From Pseudomonas putida (GTDB lineage Bacteria; Pseudomonadota; Gammaproteobacteria; Pseudomonadales; Pseudomonadaceae), in the NCBI RefSeq assembly GCF_028682395.1, contig NZ_JANHLC010000002.1:62001-126000 (forward strand): 64,000 bases of DNA, given 5' to 3'. The notes beneath the pieces were generated by a model. That model searched no databases. It saw nothing but the letters and a program-made list of their open reading frames with translations, and was not told the DNA's origin. The position numbers and the translations under genes were made by a program. Positions 44,859-54,432 of the stretch are shown here, piece after piece (the first letter of the stretch is position 1; each line of letters begins with the position of its first letter).

Positions 44859-47624
44859 ATGCCGACCCCAGCCCGCCACTTCGCCCTCGTTCCCCTCGCC
44901 TATGCGCTGCTGGCCGCTACCGCCGCGTTGCCGGAGCGTGCCCATGCCGGCGACACCGCGGCCGTCCAGACGCTTGAACCGTTCTCGATTGCCGGCGGCC
45001 CGCTGGCCGATACCCTGCTGGCCATCTCGCGTCAGACCCGCACGCCGATTTCCTTCGACCAGGCCGCCCTCGACGGCTTGACCAGCGCGCCCATCGAAGG
45101 CCGATTGAGCCGCGACCAGGCCATTGAGCAAGCCTTGCAGCGCAGCGGCCTGCGCGCCCACTACACCGCCAGTGGCGCCATCGTGATCAGCCAGGACAAC
45201 GGCGCCACCAGCGCCCGTCCCAAGCCCGCTGCCCAGCAAAACCCCAGCGCCGCCCCCTCGACCGCCGCTGACCCAGTGCTCGCCACTGTGGTGACCCTGG
45301 GCACCCGCCGCCAGGATGTCACAGCCCTGCAAAGCCTTGCGCCAGTGGAGCTGATTACCCCGGAGCAAATCACCCGCACCGGCGCGGTCACCCTCAACCA
45401 GGCCCTGACCCAACTGGTGCCCTCCTTCAACTTTCCCCAGGGCCAGAACGCCTCCAAGGGCACAAGCGCCGTGCGCGCCGCTTCGCTGCGCGGGCTGAGC
45501 CCGGCCTACACGCTGATCCTGGTCAACGGCAAACGACGCAACCCCACCGGACGCCTTTCCGGCGTCGATCCATGGGGCGCCGACCAACTGGTGGAGCTGA
45601 ACAATATTCCCATCAGTGCCATCGAACGGGTCGAAGTCCTGCGGGACGGCGCCTCGGCGCAGTACGGTTCGGATGCCATCGCCGGGGTGCTGAATATCGT
45701 GCTCAAGGAGCGTGACAGCGGCGGCGGTTTCCAGGCCCGCTATGGCCAGTATCAAGAAGGCGACGGCGAAACCCGCAACGCCAACGGCTGGTGGGGCACC
45801 AGCCTGCCCGGTGACGGGTTCCTGACCTTGAGCGCCGATGGCCTGAGCAACAACCCGGTGGACCGCAGCGGCATCGACCATCAATACGTCAACGCCGGCC
45901 CCGCCGGTGACCTGCGCACCGGGCGCTGGGGCCAGGGCGGCCGCCAGCAGGGTTCGGTGCTGGCCAATGGCGAACTGGGGTTTGACGACGAGACCCGCGG
46001 CTACGCCACGCTCAACTACGGCTACACGGAAAACTTCAACGACATCAACCCCAACTTCAGCCGCTCCAAGGACAACATCCTCGCGGTCTACCCCAACGGC
46101 TTCCAACCGCGCACCCGGGAAAAGCGCTTCGACCTGTCCTCCGTGGTGGGGGTCAAGTACAGCGAGGCCCAGCTAGGCAACTTTGACCTGTCGCTGTCCT
46201 ACGGCAAGAACGAGGTCAAGGGCTTCCTGGAAAACAGCCTGAGCCCCAGCTATGGCCTGGCCAGTGCCACCCACTTCGCCCTAGGCGCGACCGAAAGCCA
46301 GACCACCAACCTGACGCTGGACTGGGACCGCGAGCTGAACTTCAACTGGGCCCCGGCGCCCTGGACCCTGTCCGCCGGTACTGCCTATCGCCATGAGTCC
46401 TTCGCCATCGACGAAATCGGCGACGAGCAATCCTGGAACTACGGCGGTGGCCTGATTCCCGCCGGCCAACTCAATGCCGGGCAACCGGCGCGCTTTGGTG
46501 CCGTGGATATTGCCGGGATCAACCCCGATGACTTGGGCAGCCAGTCGCGCAATGTCTACAGCCTCTATGGCGGGCTGGAGGGTAACCTCACCGACAACCT
46601 GGAACTGGGCACCGCGCTGCGCGCCGAGCATTACTCGGACTTCGGCGCCACGGTCAATGGCAAGCTCTCGGCGCGCTACACCTTTACCCCGGCATTCGCC
46701 GTGCGTTCGACCTTCAGCACCGGCTACCGCGCCCCGAGCCTGGGCCAGCTGGCGACCCAGACCACCACCTATACCGGGAGCTGGACGTTCGACGGCGGCC
46801 AGGCCGCGCCCGGACGCACCCGCCTGTTCCGCCCCGGGGATTCGGCAGTCGCCGCCTTCGGTGCCAAGGACCTGGACCCGGTCAAGGCGCGCAACTACTC
46901 CCTGGGCTTTGTCTGGACCCCGACCGCACGCACGTCGCTGACCGTGGATGCGTACCAGATCAATATCGAGGGCAATATCCTCGCGACTTCGGTGCTCCAG
47001 GACCCCGCCAACAACAGCTCCACCGCCGTGCGCGATCTACTGGCCCAGGCCGGCTTGAACGGGTTCTCCGGCGCATCGTTCTACACCAACGGCTACGACA
47101 CCCGGACCCAAGGCATGGACGCGCTGCTCAAGCACCGCCTGGACCTGCAGCGCTTCGGCCAGCTGGAACTGGGCGCCGGCGCCAGCGTGACGGACACCAA
47201 GGTCAGTAACGTCAAGCAGGGCACCGTGCAGACCCGCACCGGCACCACCCTGTTCAACCGGGATGTGTTGCGCAACCCGGAAAACGGTACACCGGAAAAC
47301 AAGCTGATCCTGTCCAGCGACTACACCTATGGCCCGGTGGGCGTAAACGTCCAGGCCACGCGCTTTGGCGAATACACCTACAACCACCCGACCCTCGCCG
47401 AGCGCGACCAGACCTTCAGCGCCCAATGGGTGGTGGACCTGGATGTGCGCTACCAGCTCACTCGAGAACTGGGGCTGAACGCCGGGGCCAACAACCTGTT
47501 CGACACCTACCCGGAGAAATTCAAGTCCTTCAACCAGGTCAACGGCATCAACCGCTACGGCTTTATCGCCCCGGCGGGCGCCTCCGGAGCCTTCTATTAC
47601 GTCGGCCTGAACTACCAGTTCTAA
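44859..47624 (+). CDS. TonB-dependent receptor with signalling domain (second system)
   Basis: 921 residues. Signal peptide (about 1-30), STN domain (about 38-112, FSIAGGPLADTLLAISRQTR), a Pro/Ala-rich linker, plug (ILVNGKRRNPTGRL, VEVLRDGASAQYGSDAIAG) and barrel ending in YVGLNYQF. The plug is of the broad TonB receptor class with ILVNGKRR, not of the FhuE siderophore type, so the ligand may be other than a standard hydroxamate siderophore. It stands between the FecR gene and a ferric-type ABC importer. The ribosome site before the ATG is weak. Confidence 0.9.
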   Translation: MPTPARHFALVPLAYALLAATAALPERAHAGDTAAVQTLEPFSIAGGPLADTLLAISRQTRTPISFDQAALDGLTSAPIEGRLSRDQAIEQALQRSGLRAHYTASGAIVISQDNGATSARPKPAAQQNPSAAPSTAADPVLATVVTLGTRRQDVTALQSLAPVELITPEQITRTGAVTLNQALTQLVPSFNFPQGQNASKGTSAVRAASLRGLSPAYTLILVNGKRRNPTGRLSGVDPWGADQLVELNNIPISAIERVEVLRDGASAQYGSDAIAGVLNIVLKERDSGGGFQARYGQYQEGDGETRNANGWWGTSLPGDGFLTLSADGLSNNPVDRSGIDHQYVNAGPAGDLRTGRWGQGGRQQGSVLANGELGFDDETRGYATLNYGYTENFNDINPNFSRSKDNILAVYPNGFQPRTREKRFDLSSVVGVKYSEAQLGNFDLSLSYGKNEVKGFLENSLSPSYGLASATHFALGATESQTTNLTLDWDRELNFNWAPAPWTLSAGTAYRHESFAIDEIGDEQSWNYGGGLIPAGQLNAGQPARFGAVDIAGINPDDLGSQSRNVYSLYGGLEGNLTDNLELGTALRAEHYSDFGATVNGKLSARYTFTPAFAVRSTFSTGYRAPSLGQLATQTTTYTGSWTFDGGQAAPGRTRLFRPGDSAVAAFGAKDLDPVKARNYSLGFVWTPTARTSLTVDAYQINIEGNILATSVLQDPANNSSTAVRDLLAQAGLNGFSGASFYTNGYDTRTQGMDALLKHRLDLQRFGQLELGAGASVTDTKVSNVKQGTVQTRTGTTLFNRDVLRNPENGTPENKLILSSDYTYGPVGVNVQATRFGEYTYNHPTLAERDQTFSAQWVVDLDVRYQLTRELGLNAGANNLFDTYPEKFKSFNQVNGINRYGFIAPAGASGAFYYVGLNYQF

Positions 47625-47639
47625 GACGGAGCGCACCCC

Positions 47640-49481
47640 ATGACCGCCAATACCCTCGACACCGTCACACCGTCACCACGCCCCCTGCAGTGGCTGGCCA
47701 TCCAACTGGCCCGCCTGAGCCGCCAGCGTGTCAGCGCGCGGGCACTGCTCAAGGGCGTGTGGCTGACGCCCTTTCTCGGCCTGATTGGCGTGCTGTTTGT
47801 CTGGCCACTGGTGATGCTGGTGGTCGGCGCCTTTCGCAGCCGGGCGCCGTTTTTGCCGGGCGAATGGACACTCAGCGCCTGGCGCGTGGCCTTTCATAAT
47901 CCGGGCATGCTGGCGGCAGTCTGGGCGTCGATCAAGATTGCACTGGTCAGCACCCTCGCAGCCCTGGTGATTGCCGCGGCGCTGGCCTTTATCAGCGAGC
48001 GGACCAACCTGTGGCTGCGCCGCGCGATCATGCCGAGCATGCTGCTGGTGTTCGTTACGCCGGGGATCTTCTACGCCATTGCCTTTACCCAACTGGCCAA
48101 CCCCTGGACCGGCCTGGTCAACGATGCCCTGCGCTATGCCTTCGACCTATCGACGCCCTGGTTGAACGTGCAGGGTTGGTGGGGCATCTACACCGTGCTG
48201 ATCCTGAAGAAGGTGGCGCTGAGCTACCTGTTTATCGTCGGCGCATTCCGGGCCCTGGACAGCGCCCAGGACGAAGCCTCGTACCTGTGTGGCGCCGGGC
48301 CGCTGCGCACCTTTGTACGAATCAACCTGCCCAGCCTCGCCCCGGCACTGACCAGTGTCGCGCTGCTGGGGATCATTGCCGGGCTACAGGTCTTCGAACC
48401 CATCCTGATTCTCGGCGGGCCGGACAACATCGTGGTGATCGCCACCCTGCTGCTCAACCTGCTGGGGGGTGGCGCAGGGCCGGCCGACTACGCCCAGGCC
48501 AGTATTCTTTCCAGCGTGTTCGTGGCCTTTGTCGCCCTGCTCTACCTGCTGCAACTGCGGGTGCTGGGCCGCAAGGGCTATGTCTCGGTCAGCGGAAAGT
48601 TTTCCCGCACGCGGCTTCTGCCGTTGCGCGGCCTGCGTACGCTGGTCAGCGTGCTGGTCATACTGTTTCTGCTGCTCTCGTTTGCCCTGCCCCTGGGCTC
48701 CCTGCTGTTTTCCTCGGTGCAACCCTATCCCGGGGTCTATAGCGGCTTCTCCCTGGCCCGCTACAGCGATGTGCTTGGCCAGCCACGGGTGGTCGAAGCC
48801 ATTCGCGTGACCCTGGTGCTGGGTGTGATCGTTGGTGCGGTGGTGATGACCCTGGCTTTCAGCGTCACCCGGCTGTCCCAGCAGATGGGTCGACGCAGCC
48901 GTGCCGCCGTGCGTTTCGCCACCCTGATCCCGCTGGCGATGCCCGGCGTGGTCACCACGGTGGCGATTTCCTGGGCCTGGCTCAGCCTGCCGGCGTTTGC
49001 CTCGCTCTACGGTTCGATCTGGCTGGTGGCGTTGGCCTTGATCGTCACGGCCATGCCGTTTGCCAGCCAGATCGCCCTGTCGGCTATTTCGCAGATTGCC
49101 CCGTCACTGTCCGAGGCCGCCCGCATGAGCGGGGCCGGGCCGACCCAGACGTTTTTCGACATTGTCCTGGCGCTGGCCGCACCGAGCTTTATCGCCGGCT
49201 GGTTCATGAGCGCACTGATGGTCTCCGGCAATCTGGAGGTGCCCTTGCTGCTCAAGTCACCCGGGATCAACACCCTCGCGGTGATCACCTACAACCTGCA
49301 AAGCGCCGGCGACTACAGCCTGGCAGCCGCCCTACTGATGGTGCTGATGGCCTTTTCCATTGCCCTGTGGCTCGCCAGCCTACTGACGCTCTGGCTGTTT
49401 CGCCGCGCCCGTCATCTCAACCACCACCGTCACGAACAACGTGCCCTGGCCCTGGCCAGCAGCACCAACCCAAGGTTCTGA
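47640..49481 (+). CDS. ABC importer permease, ferric (FbpB)-type double domain
   Basis: 613 residues, about 12 membrane helices in two binding-protein-dependent permease halves. Both EAA loops are visible: EASYLCGAGPLRTFVRINLP in the first half and EAARMSGAGPTQTFFDIVLA in the second. This fused arrangement is that of FbpB/AfuB-type iron permeases, also seen in thiamine, phosphonate and polyamine importers. Fifteen bases after the receptor stop; the ATPase gene starts two bases after its own stop. Confidence 0.88.
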   Translation: MTANTLDTVTPSPRPLQWLAIQLARLSRQRVSARALLKGVWLTPFLGLIGVLFVWPLVMLVVGAFRSRAPFLPGEWTLSAWRVAFHNPGMLAAVWASIKIALVSTLAALVIAAALAFISERTNLWLRRAIMPSMLLVFVTPGIFYAIAFTQLANPWTGLVNDALRYAFDLSTPWLNVQGWWGIYTVLILKKVALSYLFIVGAFRALDSAQDEASYLCGAGPLRTFVRINLPSLAPALTSVALLGIIAGLQVFEPILILGGPDNIVVIATLLLNLLGGGAGPADYAQASILSSVFVAFVALLYLLQLRVLGRKGYVSVSGKFSRTRLLPLRGLRTLVSVLVILFLLLSFALPLGSLLFSSVQPYPGVYSGFSLARYSDVLGQPRVVEAIRVTLVLGVIVGAVVMTLAFSVTRLSQQMGRRSRAAVRFATLIPLAMPGVVTTVAISWAWLSLPAFASLYGSIWLVALALIVTAMPFASQIALSAISQIAPSLSEAARMSGAGPTQTFFDIVLALAAPSFIAGWFMSALMVSGNLEVPLLLKSPGINTLAVITYNLQSAGDYSLAAALLMVLMAFSIALWLASLLTLWLFRRARHLNHHRHEQRALALASSTNPRF

Positions 49482-49483
49482 TC

Positions 49484-50638
49484 ATGAGCAGTGTCACCCT
49501 CAACGGAATTCGCAAGGCGTTCGATGGCCGGGTCAATGCCATCGAACAACTCGATCTGCATATTCAGGACGGCGAGTTCTTCGTCCTGCTAGGCCCCAGT
49601 GGCTGCGGCAAGACCACCACCCTGCGTTGCATCGCCGGGCTGGAGGAGCCGGACAGCGGCACCCTGCTGCTCGGCCAGCGGGCCGTGGCCGACAGCCGCC
49701 AGGGCCTGTTTGTCGCCCCGGAAAAACGCCATATCGGCATGGTCTTCCAGAACTACGCCCTGTGGCCCCACCTGACGGTGCGCCAGAATGTCAGCTATCC
49801 GCTCAAGGTGCGGGGTCGCCTGGGTACCGAGCAACGCCAGCAGGTGGTGCAAGCGCTGGAGTTGGTAGGGCTACATCAGCATGGCGAGCGCTACCCGGCC
49901 GAGCTGTCCGGCGGCCAGCAACAACGCGTGGCCCTGGCCCGGGCCCTGGTCGCACGGCCAGGGCTGATGCTGTTCGACGAGCCCCTGTCGAACATGGACG
50001 CCCAATTGCGCATCCGCCTGCGCCAGGACCTGCGACGGATCCACGATGAACTGGGCTACACCGCCGTCTATGTGACCCACGACCATGCCGAGGCCCTGGC
50101 CCTGGCCGACCGCATCGGCGTGATGAATGCCGGGCGACTGGAGCAGGTCGGCACCCCGAGCGAAATTTTCCTGACGCCGCGGACCCGTTATGTCGCCGAC
50201 TTTATCGGCTTTGAAAACATCCTTGCGGGGCACATCGATGCCGCCCGTGGCGAGCGGGCGCAGGTAGCCCTGGATGGCAGCGACCTGGCCTTTACCACGG
50301 CCAACCCTGCCGGCCTGCCCAGCGGTACACCGGTGTGGCTGGCCCTGCGGGCGACCCAGATCGCCGCCCTGCCCATCGACCACGTCCTGCCCGCCCAGGC
50401 CCAGGTGCTGGCCGGCACCATTCGCCATATCACCTACGCCGGCGACCGTTACCTGGGCGAAGTAGACGTCCAGGGACAAGCCCTGGCCGTGACCTTTGCC
50501 CTGGATACCTGGGGCGTATCAGCCCCGGAGCGCGGCGCCGTGCCGGGACGCTCCGTCCACCTGCTGATCCAGCCCGAGGCCGCCCTGCTGTTGCCCGTGG
50601 AAGCACCCGCCGTCGCGGCGGTGGGAGCGGCCGCATGA
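49484..50638 (+). CDS. ABC importer ATPase, ferric (FbpC)-type
   Basis: 384 residues from the ATG at 49484; a longer frame would overlap the permease gene. Walker [11 protein letters not shown]-loop [10 protein letters not shown], signature [15 protein letters not shown], Walker [14 protein letters not shown]-loop THD, then a C-terminal TOBE-like regulatory domain (about 290-365). It powers the adjacent permease. Its stop overlaps the binding-protein start (ATGA). Confidence 0.92.
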   Translation: MSSVTLNGIRKAFDGRVNAIEQLDLHIQDGEFFVLLGPSGCGKTTTLRCIAGLEEPDSGTLLLGQRAVADSRQGLFVAPEKRHIGMVFQNYALWPHLTVRQNVSYPLKVRGRLGTEQRQQVVQALELVGLHQHGERYPAELSGGQQQRVALARALVARPGLMLFDEPLSNMDAQLRIRLRQDLRRIHDELGYTAVYVTHDHAEALALADRIGVMNAGRLEQVGTPSEIFLTPRTRYVADFIGFENILAGHIDAARGERAQVALDGSDLAFTTANPAGLPSGTPVWLALRATQIAALPIDHVLPAQAQVLAGTIRHITYAGDRYLGEVDVQGQALAVTFALDTWGVSAPERGAVPGRSVHLLIQPEAALLLPVEAPAVAAVGAAA

Positions 50639-51756
50639 AGCGCCTGTCCTATGGCCTGCGCTTGAGCCTGGTGGCCGTGGCCCTGCTGGGCGTGCTGGCG
50701 GTTGGCACGCGGCAGAACCCGTTCAGTGACGAGGTCTCCACCCGACGGACCCAGGCCCTGAGCGGCACACCCGAACAACAGGCCGCGATGGAAGCGCTCT
50801 ACCACCAGGCCCTGGCGGCCGGTGAGGACCAGGTGACGGTGTACCAGGCAGCGATGGACTACGAGTGGCAGCCGCTCTGGGCGCACTTTGCCCAGACCTT
50901 TCCCGGGCTGCGCGTCACTTACATGCACCTGTCACCCAGTGCCGTGACCGACCGCCTGGATATCGAAAACGTCACGGGCGCACGCTACGCCGACCTCATC
51001 AGCCAACCGGTCAATGTGGTCCTGGATATTGCCGAACGCGGCTATCTATCGGCCTGGCGTCCGGCCACGGCCCACGCTCTCGACCCGCGCTGGCACTACA
51101 AGGACCAGGTCTACTTCAGCTTCAACAAGGTCTACGGCCTGGGCTACGACACCCGCCGCGCCGAGGCGGCAAACCTGCCCCAGGATCTGACGCAATTGCT
51201 GACCCAGACCTGGCGCGACAGCTTCGAGTACGGCGCCCCCGGCGGCGGTGCCGGCACGACCGACGTGGCGCTGCTGCAATTGCTCGCCCAGCAACGGGTC
51301 GAGCCGAACCAATTGCAGCAACTGCGCGACCAGGGCGGTGCCGGCGGCGCCCAGGAAACCGGCGTGATCAGCCTGGCCCAGGGCCGCCGGGCACTCAATC
51401 CCTGGGCCTATCTGCCGCCCCTGATGCGACAGCAACAACTGGGCGTGCCCATCGCCATCAGCTATCCGGCGGACTTCACCCTGCTGGTGCCTTTTGGCCA
51501 GGGCCTGGTCAGCCAACCCGCCCACCCCCATGCCGCACGCCTGTTACTGAGCTGGTTGCTGAGTCCCGATGCCCAGGCGCTGCTGGCAAGCGAGGCCTTT
51601 TCCCTCGGCAATATGCCCGGCGCGCCCCGACCGGCCGGGTTGCCGGGCGAAGCCGAACAGCGTGCCCGCGCCGCCATGCTCAGCCCCGAAGCCACCGCCA
51701 AAGGGCTCAAGGAATGGGTACCGAAACTGCGTGCCATCTGGCAGCAAAGCCTGTGA
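50635..51756 (+). CDS. Periplasmic solute-binding protein of the ferric-type importer
   Basis: 373 residues from the ATG at 50635, which overlaps the ATPase stop. An N-terminal hydrophobic segment (6-23) has no obvious AxA cleavage site, so it may remain anchored. The rest is a bilobed type II binding protein (YQAAMDYEWQPLWAHFAQTFPG; VYFSFNKVYGLGYDT; VPIAISYPADFTLLVP). Order receptor-permease-ATPase-binding protein is unusual but consistent. The ligand may be free ferric iron, an iron chelate or another small molecule. Confidence 0.85.
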   Translation: MKRLSYGLRLSLVAVALLGVLAVGTRQNPFSDEVSTRRTQALSGTPEQQAAMEALYHQALAAGEDQVTVYQAAMDYEWQPLWAHFAQTFPGLRVTYMHLSPSAVTDRLDIENVTGARYADLISQPVNVVLDIAERGYLSAWRPATAHALDPRWHYKDQVYFSFNKVYGLGYDTRRAEAANLPQDLTQLLTQTWRDSFEYGAPGGGAGTTDVALLQLLAQQRVEPNQLQQLRDQGGAGGAQETGVISLAQGRRALNPWAYLPPLMRQQQLGVPIAISYPADFTLLVPFGQGLVSQPAHPHAARLLLSWLLSPDAQALLASEAFSLGNMPGAPRPAGLPGEAEQRARAAMLSPEATAKGLKEWVPKLRAIWQQSL

Positions 51757-51783
51757 GTTGTCCCCGAACACAAGGAGCCCCAA

Positions 51784-51993
51784 ATGCCTGAACCCCTGAT
51801 CGACCTGCATAGTCACTGGTTCTCTCCTACGGCCACGCGCTGGGCGGACACTCGCGAAGTCATCGACGACATTCGCCGCACCCCGCTGGATGCCGCGAGC
51901 CAGCGTGCCCTGTTCCACGACAACGCCGCCCGCCTGCTGCGCAGCAAAGGCGTGGCCCTCACTGAACCATCCCCGACCGAGGTGTTCGCATGA
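51784..51993 (+). pseudogene. Gutted amidohydrolase remnant (N- and C-terminal ends joined in frame)
   Basis: 69 residues. The first 12 contain the metal-binding start of amidohydrolase-2 enzymes (Asp7, His9, His11 in IDLHSHWF), and residues 40-52 match the usual last helix (LFHDNAARLLR). Roughly 250-300 residues of barrel between these are missing while the frame is kept. Ribosome site AAGGAG is intact and the stop overlaps the next start (ATGA), so it is probably still translated. It could be decay, or a retained small protein that couples translation of the dioxygenase. It cannot be catalytically active as an amidohydrolase. Confidence 0.65.
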
Positions 51994-52517
51994 CCCAGAC
52001 CCAACCACTCGCCACCGTGCCCGCCGTACCGGCCCAGATCGATGAAATCGTCGCCTGGCACAGCCATATCTACTTTGACGAGCACACCCGGCACATTGCC
52101 GAGCGCCTCAATGAAGAACTCCAGGATCGCTTCAAAATCTGGGACTACCGCTGGCTGGACCAGACCAATGGCCTGCATCCCACGCCGATGTTTCGCTTCG
52201 CCATCCTCAAGGAGGATTTCGAACGCTATGTGTACTGGATTCTCGAAGCCCGCCAGGGCCTGAGCGTATTGCTGCATGCCATTACCGAGAACGTTTATAT
52301 CGACCACTCCTACCTGACCCTGTGGTTCGGCCAACAGCTGACGCTGGGCCTGGACAGCATGCGCGAACAGGAAGGCCGGCGCCTGGCAGGCGTGCCCACA
52401 CCCGTCAACGATGTGCTGCTGGTCGGCCAACAGCGCCACCTGGCCGGTACGGTTCGCTACCGTCCGGGCGACGACACCTACAAGACCCGTGACTTCCCCC
52501 CACGGCGCCAGGCCTGA
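51990..52517 (+). CDS. DOPA 4,5-dioxygenase-like extradiol dioxygenase
   Basis: 175 residues. It shows the DOPA-dioxygenase family pattern: HSHIYFD (His24, His26), GLHPTPMF (His63), VLLHAITEN (His96) and YIDHSYLTLWFG (His106), at family-typical spacing and length. Enzymes of this family open catechol rings beside the hydroxyls using non-heme iron. No signal peptide, so cytoplasmic. Its start overlaps the remnant gene, and it lies in an operon with an iron-type importer, which suggests its substrate is a catechol brought in with iron. The substrate claim is inference. Confidence 0.8.
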   Translation: MTQTQPLATVPAVPAQIDEIVAWHSHIYFDEHTRHIAERLNEELQDRFKIWDYRWLDQTNGLHPTPMFRFAILKEDFERYVYWILEARQGLSVLLHAITENVYIDHSYLTLWFGQQLTLGLDSMREQEGRRLAGVPTPVNDVLLVGQQRHLAGTVRYRPGDDTYKTRDFPPRRQA

Positions 52518-52593
52518 CCCTGTGCTGTGCGGTCCCTGACCGCGCAGCACCCGCCTCGAAGCCTTTCTCGATCTGCGTACTTCAAGGACCACC

Positions 52594-54432
52594 ATGACGT
52601 CGTCAGCCACGACCTGCGATTCGCCGATCCCGGCGCTCGCCCGCAGCCCGTTTCGCTTTACCCTGCAATTTGCCCGGCACTTTCTGGGCTGGTACTTGCT
52701 AATCACCACGTTGCAGATCATTTCCTCAGCCTGTGGCGTCAGCGTTTCCCTGGCCCTCGGTCAGGTGGTCGGCGCCCTGAGCCAGACGGCCAGCGGTGCC
52801 CGCGACCTACAGGGCGTATGGCTGCCACTGGGCATTTTTGTCGCCCTCAATGCCGGCGAACTGGTGTTTGGCCGGATCGCCGGCTTTTGCCGCGTGCATA
52901 TCGCGCCGCTGCAACGCACCCGCGTAACCGCCCATCTCTTCGCCTACCTGCAACACCATTCACAGCGGTACATCGGCAGCAACTTCGCCGGCTCCCTGGC
53001 CAACCGCATTTCCGAAACCGCCATGGGCGTGAACATGACCTTGTGGGCGCTGATCTTCGATGTGCTGCCGGTGCTGGTCACGCTGATTGTCGCGGTGATC
53101 ATCCTGGCCACGGCCAATACCTTGCTGGCGCTCTTCACCCTGTTCTGGTCGGTGATTTTTGTCGCCTGTTCCTACGCCTTGGCACGCCGCTGCCAGCCCT
53201 ACTCCCAGGCTTTTTCCGCCGCACGCAGCGAAACCACCGGGCGGGTGGTCGATGCCGTGAGCAACCTGACCGCCGTGCGTCTGTTTGCTCGACTGGGGTA
53301 CGAACGTCGCCACCTGCAACAGTTTCTCGGCCGTGAAGTCAGCGCGGCGCGCGTGGCCTGGGGCTTCAATGAAAAGATCGTGCTGTTTCAGCTCAGTGCA
53401 GCGCTGGTCCTGAAAGTCGGGCTACTGGGCTTTGCCCTCTGGCTCTGGCAACAGGGCGCCATCAGCCTGGCGGAATTCGTGATGAGCACCACCCTGTCCT
53501 TTGTGGTGATTGCCGAGGCGCGCAATATCAGCCGACGCTTTCTCGACCTGTTCGAATACTTCGGCAATATCGAATATGGGGTAAAGACCATCGTCGTCCC
53601 CCACGAAATCACCGACGCCAGCCATGCCAAGGCCATCACCATTCGCCAGGGCCACATCGAACTGAGCGACCTGACCTTTGGCTATCAGCCCGAGCAGCCG
53701 CTGTTCCAGCACCTGAACCTGAGCATCCCCGCCGGTCAACGGGTCGGGCTGGTGGGTTACTCGGGCTCCGGTAAATCGACCCTGCTCAACCTGCTGATGC
53801 GCCTCTACGACCCGCAACAGGGCAGCGTGCGTATCGACGGCATCGATGTTCGCCAGTTCACCCAGCATTCGCTGCATTCTCAGATCAGCCTAATCCCCCA
53901 GGAGCCGGGCCTGTTCCACCGCAGCCTGCTGGACAACATCCGCTACGGCCGTCCGGACGCCAGCGAAGCCGACGTCGAAGCCGCTGCCCGCCAGGCCTAT
54001 GCCCATGACTTTATCGAGCAGATGGACCAGCGCTATCACTCCCTAGTGGGCGAGCGTGGCGTACGCCTCTCGGGAGGGCAACGCCAGAGGATTGCCATCG
54101 CCCGGGTCATCATCAAAAACGCGCCGATCCTGATCATGGACGAAGCCACTTCCAGCCTCGACTCCCTGACCGAAAAAGCCATCCAGAACACGCTGACCCA
54201 TCTGATGGAAGACAAAACCGTCATCGTCGTGGCCCACCGCCTTTCCACCGTGGCGCAACTGGACAGGATTCTGTTTTTTGAAAATGGCCGGATTATCGAA
54301 GATGGCAGCCATAGCGAACTACTGGCCCGTCCGGACGGGGCTTATCGTCGGCTGTGGGAACAGCAGGTCGATGGCGTGTTACCGCTGGTGCCGGTGGAAG
54401 AGGCAACGACTACCAGGGTGAGTCACGGCTAG
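52594..54432 (+). CDS. ABC exporter, fused membrane and ATPase domains
   Basis: 612 residues. Six membrane helices (about 30-310) are followed by an ATPase domain with Walker A GYSGSGKST, signature LSGGQRQRIAIAR, Walker B ILIMDEATSSLD and AHRLSTV. The layout is that of MsbA/lipid-or-drug type IV exporters acting as homodimers. AAGGA precedes the ATG, 76 bases after the dioxygenase stop, same direction. It may export the iron-free ligand or its breakdown product, or a siderophore; substrate unproved. Confidence 0.88.
   Translation: MTSSATTCDSPIPALARSPFRFTLQFARHFLGWYLLITTLQIISSACGVSVSLALGQVVGALSQTASGARDLQGVWLPLGIFVALNAGELVFGRIAGFCRVHIAPLQRTRVTAHLFAYLQHHSQRYIGSNFAGSLANRISETAMGVNMTLWALIFDVLPVLVTLIVAVIILATANTLLALFTLFWSVIFVACSYALARRCQPYSQAFSAARSETTGRVVDAVSNLTAVRLFARLGYERRHLQQFLGREVSAARVAWGFNEKIVLFQLSAALVLKVGLLGFALWLWQQGAISLAEFVMSTTLSFVVIAEARNISRRFLDLFEYFGNIEYGVKTIVVPHEITDASHAKAITIRQGHIELSDLTFGYQPEQPLFQHLNLSIPAGQRVGLVGYSGSGKSTLLNLLMRLYDPQQGSVRIDGIDVRQFTQHSLHSQISLIPQEPGLFHRSLLDNIRYGRPDASEADVEAAARQAYAHDFIEQMDQRYHSLVGERGVRLSGGQRQRIAIARVIIKNAPILIMDEATSSLDSLTEKAIQNTLTHLMEDKTVIVVAHRLSTVAQLDRILFFENGRIIEDGSHSELLARPDGAYRRLWEQQVDGVLPLVPVEEATTTRVSHG

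Noticed and set aside
44820..46106. 428-codon frame antisense to the second TonB receptor
   Set aside because: Shadow frame of Val/Gly/Ala composition with no motifs.
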